56,494 nucleotides of DNA from contig JAKSJK010000006.1 in assembly GCA_024398095.1 (NCBI GenBank), positions 1-56,494 of the forward strand. Direction: 5' to 3'. The DNA comes from Bacteroidales bacterium (GTDB taxonomy: Bacteria > Bacteroidota > Bacteroidia > Bacteroidales > UBA932). The notes under the pieces were generated by a model. That model did no database searches. It saw nothing but the letters and a program-made list of their open reading frames with translations, and had not been told where the DNA came from. The translations under genes were made by a program, and so were the position numbers. Numbering within the stretch: position 1 is the stretch's first letter; each line of letters starts with the position of its first letter. Below are positions 1 through 8,259 of this stretch, in pieces.

Positions 1-82
1 TCGAAAACTTGACCCAACGCTGCACTCCCGAGCCGCCCGTAGGTGGCCAGTAATACGAAATTATGAGTGCGCGTCTTGACAT
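1..82 (-). CDS. Family-4 glycosyltransferase, N-terminus only (runs off the window)
   Basis: Reading leftward from an ATG at 82, the frame is open to the window edge. It gives 27 residues that include YYWPPTGGSGVQRW. This is the typical N-terminal nucleotide-sugar-binding start of GT4 (GT-B fold) glycosyltransferases of Bacteroidota polysaccharide loci: a hydrophobic strand followed by a glycine-rich loop and QRW. The gene is divergent from the Stealth gene at 157, and a TAATTTTG promoter box lies just upstream. A role in capsule or lipopolysaccharide assembly is inferred from the motif and the two glycan genes on the other side. The acceptor and donor sugar cannot be told from 27 residues. 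Confidence 0.72.
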   Translation of the reverse strand, partial: MSRRALIISYYWPPTGGSGVQRWVKFS

Positions 83-88
83 CGGCGC

Positions 89-96
89 CAAAATTA
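89..96 (-). promoter_or_regulatory. Promoter -7 box for the glycosyltransferase
   Basis: On the minus strand this reads TAATTTTG, an exact match to the Bacteroidota -7 consensus TAnnTTTG. A TTG that could serve as the -33 element lies 18 bases further upstream (115-117 on the plus strand). Only six bases separate the box from the ATG, so the transcript would be leaderless or nearly so. Confidence 0.5.
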
Positions 97-126
97 CGAA
101 TATTTTCCCGTAAGCAAAAAATGAAG

Positions 127-134
127 TAAATTTG
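127..134 (+). promoter_or_regulatory. Promoter -7 box for the Stealth gene
   Basis: TAAATTTG matches TAnnTTTG exactly and lies 22 bases before the ATG at 157. I see no clear TTG -33 element at the usual spacing. Confidence 0.5.
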
Positions 135-156
135 CAGTCGGAAAAACGATCGGAAA

Positions 157-1182
157 ATGATGCCTGAAAGCCAACATACGAGCTCCGGACCTATAGATGC
201 CGTCATTACATGGGTGAACGGCGATGATCCCGTATTCAAGGCGAAAAAGGCAGCCTACCTCAGCGGAGGAATTGAAAAACGCCTGGACATCGCCGGCGAC
301 AACCGCTATGTTGCGGGAAAGGAGATATACTGGTGCGTGGGCTCCCTCTTGCGCTACGCTCCGTTTCTAAGGAACATATTCATTGTCACAGACGGCCAGG
401 ATCCCCATCTGGAAGGCTTCGTTGCCGAAAATTTCCCACAGGCCTCCACGAAGATCACCATCGTTGGCCACAGTGTCATCTTCAGGGGCCTGGAAGAGTA
501 TCTCCCGGTGTTCAACAGCCGTGCAATCGAAGCGCTTTTATGGCGCATACCGGGCCTTTCCGAGAACTACATCTATCTGAACGATGATTTCAGCCTTGCG
601 GCTCCTGTCTCAGAAGGCGATTTCTTCACGGAAGAAGGAAAGATCGTGATGTACTCCAGAAAACACAACGCCTTGCTGTTCAGGATCCTGCACGCCATCA
701 GACCACCCCGTCACGGTCATCGCATGGAAAGCCACAAGGCTTGCGTTCGCCGTTGCTACGAGGCCTTGGGATACAGGTACTTCCGCATAAGCCCCCATGT
801 GCCGAAAGCCCAGAAAGTGTCCATTCTCCGCCGTCTTTACGACAGTCGTCCGGAACTGTTCCTGAAGACCATATCCTGCCGTTTCCGTCACAGTTCCCAG
901 TATCTTGCAGACGTCCTCTGCTTTGCCCAGGCCGAGAAAGATGGGCTGCTGGAAGTGCGCAGCCCCAAGGGCAGGGAAATCCTTTTCCGCACAAAATCGC
1001 ATCACGGGGACCGGTCCTACCTTGACAAGATGATGTCCAGGGCCGACTCCATGTCCGAACTGAAATTCCTTTGCTTCAATTCTCTCAACGAAGCTTCCGC
1101 AGAGCAGTCCGCCATCATCGAAGAGTGGATGGCATCCAGGTTGGGACTGAAGATAGCCCAATCCCATTCAGACCGGCTATGA
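157..1182 (+). CDS. Stealth-family sugar-phosphate transferase
   Basis: Members of this family transfer hexose-1-phosphate units to growing capsule or exopolysaccharide chains. The 341-residue protein begins with the CR1 signature (DAVITWVNGDDP, about residues 14-25). CR2 follows with EIYWCVGSLLRYAPFLRN, IVTDGQDP, then FNSRAIEALLWRIP and YLNDDF around residues 120-147. A later block with HVPKAQK resembles CR3. There is no signal peptide or membrane segment, so it is a cytoplasmic enzyme. Its stop overlaps the next start (ATGA at 1179-1182), which suggests translational coupling. With the divergent glycosyltransferase it marks the edge of a surface-glycan locus. The family is clear; the exact sugar is unknown. 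Confidence 0.9.
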   Translation: MMPESQHTSSGPIDAVITWVNGDDPVFKAKKAAYLSGGIEKRLDIAGDNRYVAGKEIYWCVGSLLRYAPFLRNIFIVTDGQDPHLEGFVAENFPQASTKITIVGHSVIFRGLEEYLPVFNSRAIEALLWRIPGLSENYIYLNDDFSLAAPVSEGDFFTEEGKIVMYSRKHNALLFRILHAIRPPRHGHRMESHKACVRRCYEALGYRYFRISPHVPKAQKVSILRRLYDSRPELFLKTISCRFRHSSQYLADVLCFAQAEKDGLLEVRSPKGREILFRTKSHHGDRSYLDKMMSRADSMSELKFLCFNSLNEASAEQSAIIEEWMASRLGLKIAQSHSDRL

Positions 1183-2024
1183 TCCGCTTGATTGAAATTC
1201 TGAAAATCCACATACGCTTCATAAGGAAGATGCCGTATGTCTGTCACTTGAGGCATCCCAGGACTTTCAACGAGAAAATCCAGTGGCTGAAACTCTATGA
1301 CCGCCGCAGCGAATATGTCGTCATGGCAGACAAATATGCCATGAAGGCCTATGTGGACAGTAAGATCGGTCCCGGACATGTGGTGCCCCTCCTGGCCGTA
1401 TATGACAGCATCGGGGAGGTGGACCTGCAGGCACTTCCGGATCGGTTTGTCATCAAGTGCAACCACGACAGCAAAGGAACCTATATATGCATGGACAAGT
1501 CCTCTGCGGACTGGGATACCGTGCTGCGGCGTCTGGGGAAAAGGCTGGCTACCGATTATTCGGTGCGTACCAGCGAGTGGCAGTACCACGACATTCCCAG
1601 AAAGATAATTGTCGAGGAATTGCTCCGTTCGGATTGTCCGGAGGGCATCGAAGATTATAAGTTCTTCTGTTTCAACGGGGAACCGGCATTCTTCAAGATC
1701 GATTTCGACAGGGATACGGATTGTTTCCACAGCAATTACTACGATTTCGAGGGCAATTTGTTGGATTTCAGCATGAGGAATCATCCCCGTCAGCCAGGTA
1801 AGATGCTGGCTCTGCCTCCGAAAGATGTAATAGATGAAATGATTTCTTTTTCGCGTATTCTCTCTGCAGGGTATCCTTTCCTGAGGGTGGATTTCTATTG
1901 GGTCGGCGGAGTGGTGTATGTCGGGGAACTCACAGTCCGTTCCGGCAGCGGGCTAAGTCCACAGGCAAGTTTTGACCTGGATCTCAGGATGGGAGATTAT
2001 CTGCAGCTGCCAACCGACAGATAG
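1179..2024 (+). CDS. TupA-like ATP-grasp protein of a polysaccharide locus
   Basis: This 281-residue protein has the features of the TupA-like ATP-grasp group: HPRTFNEKIQWLKLYDRR near the N-terminus, ADKYAMKAYV, then FVIKCNHDSKGTYI (the flexible ATP-grasp loop) and IVEELL. The C-terminal part has DYKFFCFNGEP and RVDFYWVGG, typical of metal and ATP binding in this fold. Relatives form amide bonds (teichuronopeptide) or sit in capsule clusters beside glycosyltransferases. I chose the ATG that overlaps the Stealth stop; the frame is open further upstream, but that part lies inside the Stealth gene. A role in decorating a surface glycan is inferred from context. Confidence 0.78.
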   Translation: MIRLIEILKIHIRFIRKMPYVCHLRHPRTFNEKIQWLKLYDRRSEYVVMADKYAMKAYVDSKIGPGHVVPLLAVYDSIGEVDLQALPDRFVIKCNHDSKGTYICMDKSSADWDTVLRRLGKRLATDYSVRTSEWQYHDIPRKIIVEELLRSDCPEGIEDYKFFCFNGEPAFFKIDFDRDTDCFHSNYYDFEGNLLDFSMRNHPRQPGKMLALPPKDVIDEMISFSRILSAGYPFLRVDFYWVGGVVYVGELTVRSGSGLSPQASFDLDLRMGDYLQLPTDR

Positions 2025-2036
2025 GCTCATAATCTC

Positions 2037-2057
2037 ACAAATATTTATTATATTTGT
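2037..2057. promoter_or_regulatory. mutS promoter within a perfect inverted repeat
   Basis: ACAAATAT (2037-2044) and ATATTTGT (2050-2057) form a perfect inverted repeat around five bases. The right arm contains the -7 box TATATTTG (2049-2056). The mutS ATG at 2063 follows only six bases after the box. The repeat could be an operator or simply two facing AT-rich promoter boxes. Confidence 0.5.
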
Positions 2058-2062
2058 AGGTT

Positions 2063-4702
2063 ATGAAAGAGAAGAAACACGACGACGCGATCAAGAAGGA
2101 GCAGATGACCCCGATGATGAGGCAGTACTTCGACATGAAGGAGGACTACCCGGAGGCCCTGCTGCTGTTCAGGTGCGGCGATTTCTATGAGACATACGGC
2201 GACGACGCAGTCACCGCCAGCAAGATACTGGGCATAGTCCTGACCAAGCGATCCAGTGTCACGGCCAACCCTATTCCCATGGCCGGCGTGCCATTCCATG
2301 CAATCAATTCCTACCTCCCGAAGCTCGTCAGGGCCGGCTACAAGGTGGCCATCTGCGACCAGCTCGAGGACCCGAAGCTTGCAAAGGGCATTGTCAAGAG
2401 AGGTGTGACCGACCTGGTCACTCCGGGCGTAACCTTCGATGAGCAGCTGCTCGCCCAGAAGGAGAACAACTTCATCGCGGGTCTGTGCTACGAAAAGGAC
2501 AAGTGCGGCGCAGCCTTCCTGGATGTGTCCACCGGCAGTTTCCAGATAGCCCAGGGCGATTTGGACTACATCGGTACCCTGCTGTCGAGCTTTGCCCCGA
2601 AGGAGCTCCTTGTAGAGAAGGGGTACGAGAGGGGAACCAAGGACCGCTTCGGCCAGCACTTCTATGTGTCGACTGTCGAGGAGTGGGCCTATGCCTACGA
2701 ATCTGCAGTCAAACGTCTGTGCAAGCAGCTTTCCGTCAATTCGCTGAAGGGTTTTGCGGTCAGCGGTCAGCCTCTCGGCGTCTGTGCGGCCGGCGCGCTG
2801 CTGGTCTACCTCGAGCAGACCCAGCACACAGGACTTAAGAATATATGTACCCTTTCGCGCATCGAGAAGGGCGATTTCGTGTGGATGGACCGCTTCACCT
2901 TCAGGAACCTGGAGGTCTTCGGCAGCGCGGCCGGCAGCGAGGGTGTGTCGCTTGTGGACGTGATCGACAAGTGCCAGTCCCCGATGGGTGCGCGACTGCT
3001 GCGTCAGTGGCTCGCCATGCCGGAAATAGACCTGAAAGAACTCAACGCCCGTTTCGATGTGGTGGGTTATTTCATGGAGCACCAGGATGACCTGGCGGAA
3101 CTTCAGGAGCATGTCGGCAACCTCGGCGACCTCGAGAGAATCATCTCCAGGGCCGCCACGGGCAAGATTGTGCCTCGTGAGGTTATGCAGCTTGGAAGGG
3201 GTCTCTCCCAGACGGATCCGATTGCGGCACTCTGCAACGGAAGCGGGGTTGAGGCCATAGATGACATGCTGCTCAAGCTCTCCGACTGCGGAGACCTGCT
3301 GGAGGCCATCCAGAAGACCATGCATCCGGATCCTGCGGCCCAGGTGGGCAAGGGCGACGTGATCGCTCCCGGCGTGAATGCCGAACTGGACGAACTCAGA
3401 GGCATATCCCGCAATGCAAAGGACTATCTCGCCCAGATGCAGGAGAGGGAGATCGAGCGTACCGGAATCCCTTCCCTCAAAATCAGCTACAACAATGTCT
3501 TCGGCTACTATCTCGAAGTCCGCAACACCCACAAGGAACTTGTTCCGGAGGAGTGGATACGCAAGCAGACCCTCGTGAATGCCGAGCGCTATATTACCCC
3601 GGAACTGAAGGAATACGAACAGAAGATCCTCGGTGCCGAGGACCGTATCTACAGGCTCGAGACGGAAATATATGCCGACCTGGTGGGCAAGATACAGAAG
3701 GCCATAATCCGTATCCAGAACAACTGCCGCATACTTTCCCGTCTGGACGTGCTGTCTTCCTTCGCCGACCTCGCCATATCCAATAGATATGTGCGTCCGA
3801 CAGTCGACGACAGCTACGTGATAGACATAAAGGCGGGCCGCCATCCGGTGATCGAGACGCTCATGGAAGCTGGAGAAGAATATGTGCCGAACGATGTCCG
3901 CCTGGATCGCGACAGCCAGCAGATAATAATCCTGACAGGTCCGAACATGGCCGGAAAGTCCGCCCTCCTGCGCCAGACCGCCCTCATTGTGCTGATGGCC
4001 CAGATAGGCTGCTTCGTGCCTGCCGACGAGGCTAGGATAGGCTACTGCGACAAGATATTCACCCGTGTGGGTGCCTCCGACAACATCTCGAGAGGCGAAT
4101 CTACCTTCATGGTGGAGATGCTCGAAACTTCGATGATCCTCCACAACCTTTCGTCCCGTTCGCTCGTTCTGCTGGATGAGATAGGCCGTGGCACCTCGAC
4201 CTATGACGGCATGTCGATAGCCCGTGCGATAGTCGAATATATCCATGTCTACGGCGAGGGTGCAAAGACCCTGTTCGCGACACACTATCACGAACTGAAC
4301 GACCTGGAGACCATCTATCCGCGTGTGAAGAACTTCCACATAGCGGTGAAGGAGGTGGACAAGAAGGTCATCTTCCTGCGCAAGCTAAAAGAAGGCGGCG
4401 TGGCCCACAGCTTCGGTATACATGTGGCCCGTCTGGCCGGTATGCCTAGGGCCGTGATCGAGTCGGCGGAGGCTACACTGAAGGCGCTTGAGCACGGTGC
4501 GGTGCCGGAGATGCCGGCGATGCCTGAGCCGGTTGCGGCGCGTGCCGAGGAAAAGGACGGAATGCAGCTGTCGTTCTTCCAGCTGGACGATCCGCTCCTG
4601 GAGGATCTCAGGGACGAACTGAAGTCTGCCGACCTCAACAATATGACCCCTCTGCAGGCTTTCGACCTGCTCAGGAATATGAAAGACAAACTTGGTATCT
4701 GA
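2063..4702 (+). CDS. mutS: DNA mismatch repair ATPase MutS
   Basis: MutS binds mispaired or looped bases and, with ATP, recruits MutL to start repair. The 879 residues are a usual length. The mismatch-reading Phe-x-Glu motif is intact in GDFYETYGDDA (Phe41, Glu43). The connector, lever and clamp regions follow. The ATPase domain has Walker A GPNMAGKS (626-633), Walker B LLDEIGRGTS and the ATHYHEL motif. The last 100 residues form the usual dimerisation tail. The gene starts a close series with the hydrolase (4-base gap), rnhB and the S46 peptidase, so these are probably one transcription unit. Nothing is unusual in the protein. Confidence 0.98.
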   Translation: MKEKKHDDAIKKEQMTPMMRQYFDMKEDYPEALLLFRCGDFYETYGDDAVTASKILGIVLTKRSSVTANPIPMAGVPFHAINSYLPKLVRAGYKVAICDQLEDPKLAKGIVKRGVTDLVTPGVTFDEQLLAQKENNFIAGLCYEKDKCGAAFLDVSTGSFQIAQGDLDYIGTLLSSFAPKELLVEKGYERGTKDRFGQHFYVSTVEEWAYAYESAVKRLCKQLSVNSLKGFAVSGQPLGVCAAGALLVYLEQTQHTGLKNICTLSRIEKGDFVWMDRFTFRNLEVFGSAAGSEGVSLVDVIDKCQSPMGARLLRQWLAMPEIDLKELNARFDVVGYFMEHQDDLAELQEHVGNLGDLERIISRAATGKIVPREVMQLGRGLSQTDPIAALCNGSGVEAIDDMLLKLSDCGDLLEAIQKTMHPDPAAQVGKGDVIAPGVNAELDELRGISRNAKDYLAQMQEREIERTGIPSLKISYNNVFGYYLEVRNTHKELVPEEWIRKQTLVNAERYITPELKEYEQKILGAEDRIYRLETEIYADLVGKIQKAIIRIQNNCRILSRLDVLSSFADLAISNRYVRPTVDDSYVIDIKAGRHPVIETLMEAGEEYVPNDVRLDRDSQQIIILTGPNMAGKSALLRQTALIVLMAQIGCFVPADEARIGYCDKIFTRVGASDNISRGESTFMVEMLETSMILHNLSSRSLVLLDEIGRGTSTYDGMSIARAIVEYIHVYGEGAKTLFATHYHELNDLETIYPRVKNFHIAVKEVDKKVIFLRKLKEGGVAHSFGIHVARLAGMPRAVIESAEATLKALEHGAVPEMPAMPEPVAARAEEKDGMQLSFFQLDDPLLEDLRDELKSADLNNMTPLQAFDLLRNMKDKLGI

Positions 4703-4706
4703 CAAT

Positions 4707-5480
4707 ATGAAAGAGAAAATCAAAATACAGGGCGGAAGGGGCATGCTCAATGCAGTGCTCCGCGTTCCAGAACTCGCAGAGGGGCAGAAATGTCCTCTCG
4801 TGGTGCTCATGCATGGATTCATGGCGAATCTCAGACTTGAGCCTCTGAAGACCATCGGCAAGATGCTCGAGGAGCAGGGAATTGCTTCACTTGCCTTCGA
4901 TTTCAACGGACACGGCAAGAGTGAGGGAAAATTCTGCGACATGAATGTGTTCTCCGAGCTCGACGATGCCATGATGGTCTATGACTATGTCAGTGCGCTC
5001 GACTTTGTGGACAAGGTGGCATTCTGCGGCCATTCACAGGGAGGCGTGGTGGCCGGAATGGTCGCAGCCATGCTCGGAAATGACGAAGCCGGCAAGCCTA
5101 AGGTCTGCTGCATTGTCCAGCTGGCTCCTGCCGCTGTGCTCCACGACGACGCCTTGAACGGCACCATCATGGGCAAGACCTACGACCCGAAGAACCCGCC
5201 TGACCATGTGTGGGTGTTCTTCCACAAGCTGGGCAGAACCTACATCGAATGCGCCCAGAAGATAGACATCTACGGCGTCAGCAAGGAGTATCAGGGCCCT
5301 GTCTGCCTCGTTCACGGAACGGAAGACAAGATTGTTCCATACGAGTACGGCGCGAGGTACCATGAACTCTACGCCAACAGCGAACTCCACACCATGAAAG
5401 GCGACAACCACTTCCTGAGCAAGTGCCGCAAGGATGTGTGGAGCATTTCAGTGAACTTCCTCAGAGAGCACCTCGCATAG
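4707..5480 (+). CDS. Alpha/beta-hydrolase, serine esterase or acyl-hydrolase type
   Basis: A 257-residue alpha/beta-hydrolase with a complete catalytic triad: Ser110 in the nucleophile elbow GHSQGG, Asp207 in VHGTEDKIVP and His235 in GDNHFL. The oxyanion strand appears as VVLMHGF. There is no signal peptide, so it is cytoplasmic. The layout resembles Bacteroidota hydrolases related to feruloyl or cinnamoyl esterases, but the substrate cannot be inferred safely. I prefer the ATG at 4707 to an in-frame TTG at 4692, which overlaps the end of mutS. It lies three bases before rnhB. Confidence 0.85.
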   Translation: MKEKIKIQGGRGMLNAVLRVPELAEGQKCPLVVLMHGFMANLRLEPLKTIGKMLEEQGIASLAFDFNGHGKSEGKFCDMNVFSELDDAMMVYDYVSALDFVDKVAFCGHSQGGVVAGMVAAMLGNDEAGKPKVCCIVQLAPAAVLHDDALNGTIMGKTYDPKNPPDHVWVFFHKLGRTYIECAQKIDIYGVSKEYQGPVCLVHGTEDKIVPYEYGARYHELYANSELHTMKGDNHFLSKCRKDVWSISVNFLREHLA

Positions 5481-5483
5481 CTT

Positions 5484-6104
5484 ATGTCAAAGGAAATCCA
5501 TCTGCTGAACTACCTGCATGAGGATCTGGTCGAGGCGGGTTGCGACGAGGCGGGCAGGGGCCCTCTCGCCGGACCGGTCTATGCCGCGGCCGTGATTCTT
5601 CCCAAGGATTTCCACCATCCGCTGCTGAACGACTCCAAGCAGATGACCGAGAAGCAACGCGAGCAGCTGAGGCCCATAATCGAGCAGGAGGCCATCGCCT
5701 GGGCGGTTGAGGCCGTTACAGCCGAAGAGATAGACCGGATAAACATCCTCAATGCCTCCATTACCGGCATGCAGAGGGCTGTCCGCCGTCTGGCAGTGAA
5801 GCCGCAGTTCCTGCTCATAGACGGCAATAAGTTCCGTCCCTTCGACGATTATTCTCTCAAAGACTATCAGACTGTCGTCAAGGGCGACGGAAAATATACC
5901 TGCATCGCGGCGGCTTCCGTGCTGGCCAAGACCTACAGGGACGAGTACATGCGCAAACTGGCCCTGGAATATCCCCAGTACGGCTGGGACCGCAACATGG
6001 GCTACCCGACCAGGGAGCATGTCGACGCTATAATAAAGTACGGCTACACGCCTTGGCACCGCAAGTCCTTCCACCTGAAGGAACTTGAACCAACCTTGTT
6101 TTAA
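5484..6104 (+). CDS. rnhB: Ribonuclease HII
   Basis: RNase HII nicks RNA-DNA hybrids and removes single ribonucleotides from DNA. The 206-residue protein shows the family start GCDEAGRGPLAGPV with the metal-binding pair Asp21-Glu22, then LLIDGNKF and AAASVLAKTYRDEYM carrying the other two acidic residues. The GY.T..H segment near the C-terminus (GYPTREH) is also typical. Length is normal. It lies three bases after the hydrolase. Sharing a transcript with mutS fits a role in genome maintenance. Confidence 0.97.
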   Translation: MSKEIHLLNYLHEDLVEAGCDEAGRGPLAGPVYAAAVILPKDFHHPLLNDSKQMTEKQREQLRPIIEQEAIAWAVEAVTAEEIDRINILNASITGMQRAVRRLAVKPQFLLIDGNKFRPFDDYSLKDYQTVVKGDGKYTCIAAASVLAKTYRDEYMRKLALEYPQYGWDRNMGYPTREHVDAIIKYGYTPWHRKSFHLKELEPTLF

Positions 6105-6119
6105 ACAAAACACACAGAT

Positions 6120-8249
6120 ATGAAAAGAATCCTCTGCGCCGTTCTGGCGCTAGCAATCGGCACTGCCACCACCTTCGCTGACGAGGGCATGTGGATGCTG
6201 CCGCTTCTGAAAAAGATGAACGGAAAGGCTCTCAAAGAGGCCGGATGCCGTCTCACCCCTGACGAGATCTACTCGATCAACCACAACTCCCTCAAGGATG
6301 CAATCGTGCAGTTCGGAGGCGGATGTACCGGCGAGATCGTTTCAAAGGACGGTCTCCTGCTGACCAACCACCACTGCGGCTACGGCAGCATCCAGAAGCT
6401 CAGTTCCGTGGACCACGACTATCTCAAGGATGGCTACTGGGCCATGAACCGCAGCGAGGAGCTCCCTGTCGAGGGCCTCAAGGTGACCTTCCTCGAGAGC
6501 ATGACCGACATCACCTCTGCGCTTGAGAAGGTGCGTGCAAAGGCTGTCAAGGCCAAGGCTGAGGATCCCGAGAAGCTGGTTGCAGAAGCCGCGGAGGCCA
6601 TGAGGGCTGCCGCAGAGATGACTGTTCCCGGCTCGAAGGCCGTGCTCGAGAGCTTCTACAATGAGAATGTACAGTACATCATCGTCTATAAGGTCTATAA
6701 CGATGTCCGCTTCGTGGGTGCACCGCCTTCATCGATAGGCAAGTTCGGCGCCGACACCGACAACTGGATGTGGCCTCGCCACACCTGCGATTTCTCCATG
6801 TTCCGTGTCTATGCCGACAAGGACAACAACCCGGCCGACTACTCTCCGGAAAATGTCCCTTACCACCCGAAGCGCTCCCTCGCAATCTCGCTGAAGGGCG
6901 TGCAGGAAGGCGATTTTACCATGATTATGGGTTTCCCTGGCCGCACCACCCGCTTCCAGACTTCCCCTGAGCTCCAGTCGCAGATAGCCAACAATGACAT
7001 CCGCATCGCTGCCCGCACCATCAAGCAGAACATCATGATGGAGGAGATGCTGGCAGACCCTGCGGTCAAGATCCAGTATGCCAGCAAGTACTCCGGCTCG
7101 TCAAACGGCTGGAAGAAGTGGCAGGGCATGAAGCTCGCCTTCGACAAGCTCGACATCATCGGCCGTGCCCGGGACGAGGAGGCACAGTTCCAGAAGTGGG
7201 CTGATGCCAGCAAGAAGCGCAAGGCTCTCTACGGTAGCGTGATAGGTGACATCTCGGCAGCGCAGGACTCCCTGGAGAGCACCCAGGAGGCTTTCACACT
7301 TGCCTACGAGACCCTCTACCAAATCGAGATCTCCCGTGTCGCAGTCTCTCTCTTCAATACCATGTACAGGGGGATGAAGGCCGGAAAGGATCAGGAAACC
7401 GCCTTTGCCGAGGCCAAGGCTGCGCTTCCTGCGTTCTATAAGGATTACTGCAAGAAGATTGACATCCGCGAGGCCAAAGCCCTGCTTGCCTTCTACCGTG
7501 AGAATGCTGCGGAGTCCATCCTTCCGCAGATTCCGGGAGAGGATTTCGCCACCATGGACATCGACGCCTATGTGGACAGGCTCTTTGCCGAGTCGAAGTT
7601 TGCGAGCCTTGAGACGGCGGAGGCGATAACAGTGGAGGAACTCTCCGATGATCCAGCCCTCAAACTCAGCCTTGCTTCCATGCAGATTCTCTGGGGGCTC
7701 CAGGCTGGCGTACAGGCTTACTCGGAGCCTCTTGAGGGCTACCGCCAGACCTACACCGCAGGTCTCCTGAAGTGGCGCAAGAAGCAGCCTAGCTACCCGG
7801 ACGCCAACTTTACCATGCGCTTTACCTACGGCCATGTGATGCCGTATTCCCCTAAGGATGCGGTTCTCTACCGCCATTTCACCACCCTCGACGGTGTGAT
7901 GGAAAAGGAGGATCCGAACAACTGGGAGTTCGTGGTGCCTGCGCGCCTGAAGGAAATATGGGCGGCTAAGGATTTCGGTCAGTACGCGAACCCTGACGGC
8001 AGGATGCCTGCCTGCTTCCTTTCCAACAACGACATCACCGGCGGCAACTCCGGCAGCCCGATCATGAACGCGGACGGTGAGCTCCTCGGCCTGGCCTTCG
8101 ACGGCAACTGGGAGTCTATGTCCAGCGATGTGATGTTCGAGCCTGAGCTCCAGAGATGTATCAACGTGGATATCCGCTACGTGCTCCTTATCGTGGACAA
8201 GTTCGGCGGCGCCGGCTGGCTGCTCGACGAGATGGATCTCCGCAAGTAA
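6120..8249 (+). CDS. S46-family dipeptidyl-peptidase, DPP7 type
   Basis: This exported serine peptidase releases dipeptides from the N-termini of peptides, a main nutrient route in asaccharolytic Bacteroidota. The 709 residues start with a signal peptide ending near TTFA-DEG. The catalytic triad is visible: His85 in LTNHHCGYG, Asp224 in RHTCDFSMF and Ser644 in GGNSGSP. The residue 18 after the serine, which sets P1 specificity in this family, is Gly662 (AFDGNWE). In DPP11, which cuts after Asp/Glu, it is Arg; Gly is the DPP7 state, which prefers hydrophobic P1 residues. It should act in the periplasm. The start is an ATG behind an A-rich leader. Confidence 0.93.
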   Translation: MKRILCAVLALAIGTATTFADEGMWMLPLLKKMNGKALKEAGCRLTPDEIYSINHNSLKDAIVQFGGGCTGEIVSKDGLLLTNHHCGYGSIQKLSSVDHDYLKDGYWAMNRSEELPVEGLKVTFLESMTDITSALEKVRAKAVKAKAEDPEKLVAEAAEAMRAAAEMTVPGSKAVLESFYNENVQYIIVYKVYNDVRFVGAPPSSIGKFGADTDNWMWPRHTCDFSMFRVYADKDNNPADYSPENVPYHPKRSLAISLKGVQEGDFTMIMGFPGRTTRFQTSPELQSQIANNDIRIAARTIKQNIMMEEMLADPAVKIQYASKYSGSSNGWKKWQGMKLAFDKLDIIGRARDEEAQFQKWADASKKRKALYGSVIGDISAAQDSLESTQEAFTLAYETLYQIEISRVAVSLFNTMYRGMKAGKDQETAFAEAKAALPAFYKDYCKKIDIREAKALLAFYRENAAESILPQIPGEDFATMDIDAYVDRLFAESKFASLETAEAITVEELSDDPALKLSLASMQILWGLQAGVQAYSEPLEGYRQTYTAGLLKWRKKQPSYPDANFTMRFTYGHVMPYSPKDAVLYRHFTTLDGVMEKEDPNNWEFVVPARLKEIWAAKDFGQYANPDGRMPACFLSNNDITGGNSGSPIMNADGELLGLAFDGNWESMSSDVMFEPELQRCINVDIRYVLLIVDKFGGAGWLLDEMDLRK

Positions 8250-8259
8250 TATTATATAT

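Noticed and set aside
1071-1178. Upstream extension of the TupA-like gene
   Set aside because: It lies inside the Stealth coding region and has no homology to the family N-terminus; the ATGA overlap start at 1179 is better.
2048-4339. 763-codon open frame antisense to mutS
   Set aside because: mutS is unambiguous on the plus strand. The antisense frame stays open because the sense codons avoid those that would give antisense stops; its translation has no recognisable motif.
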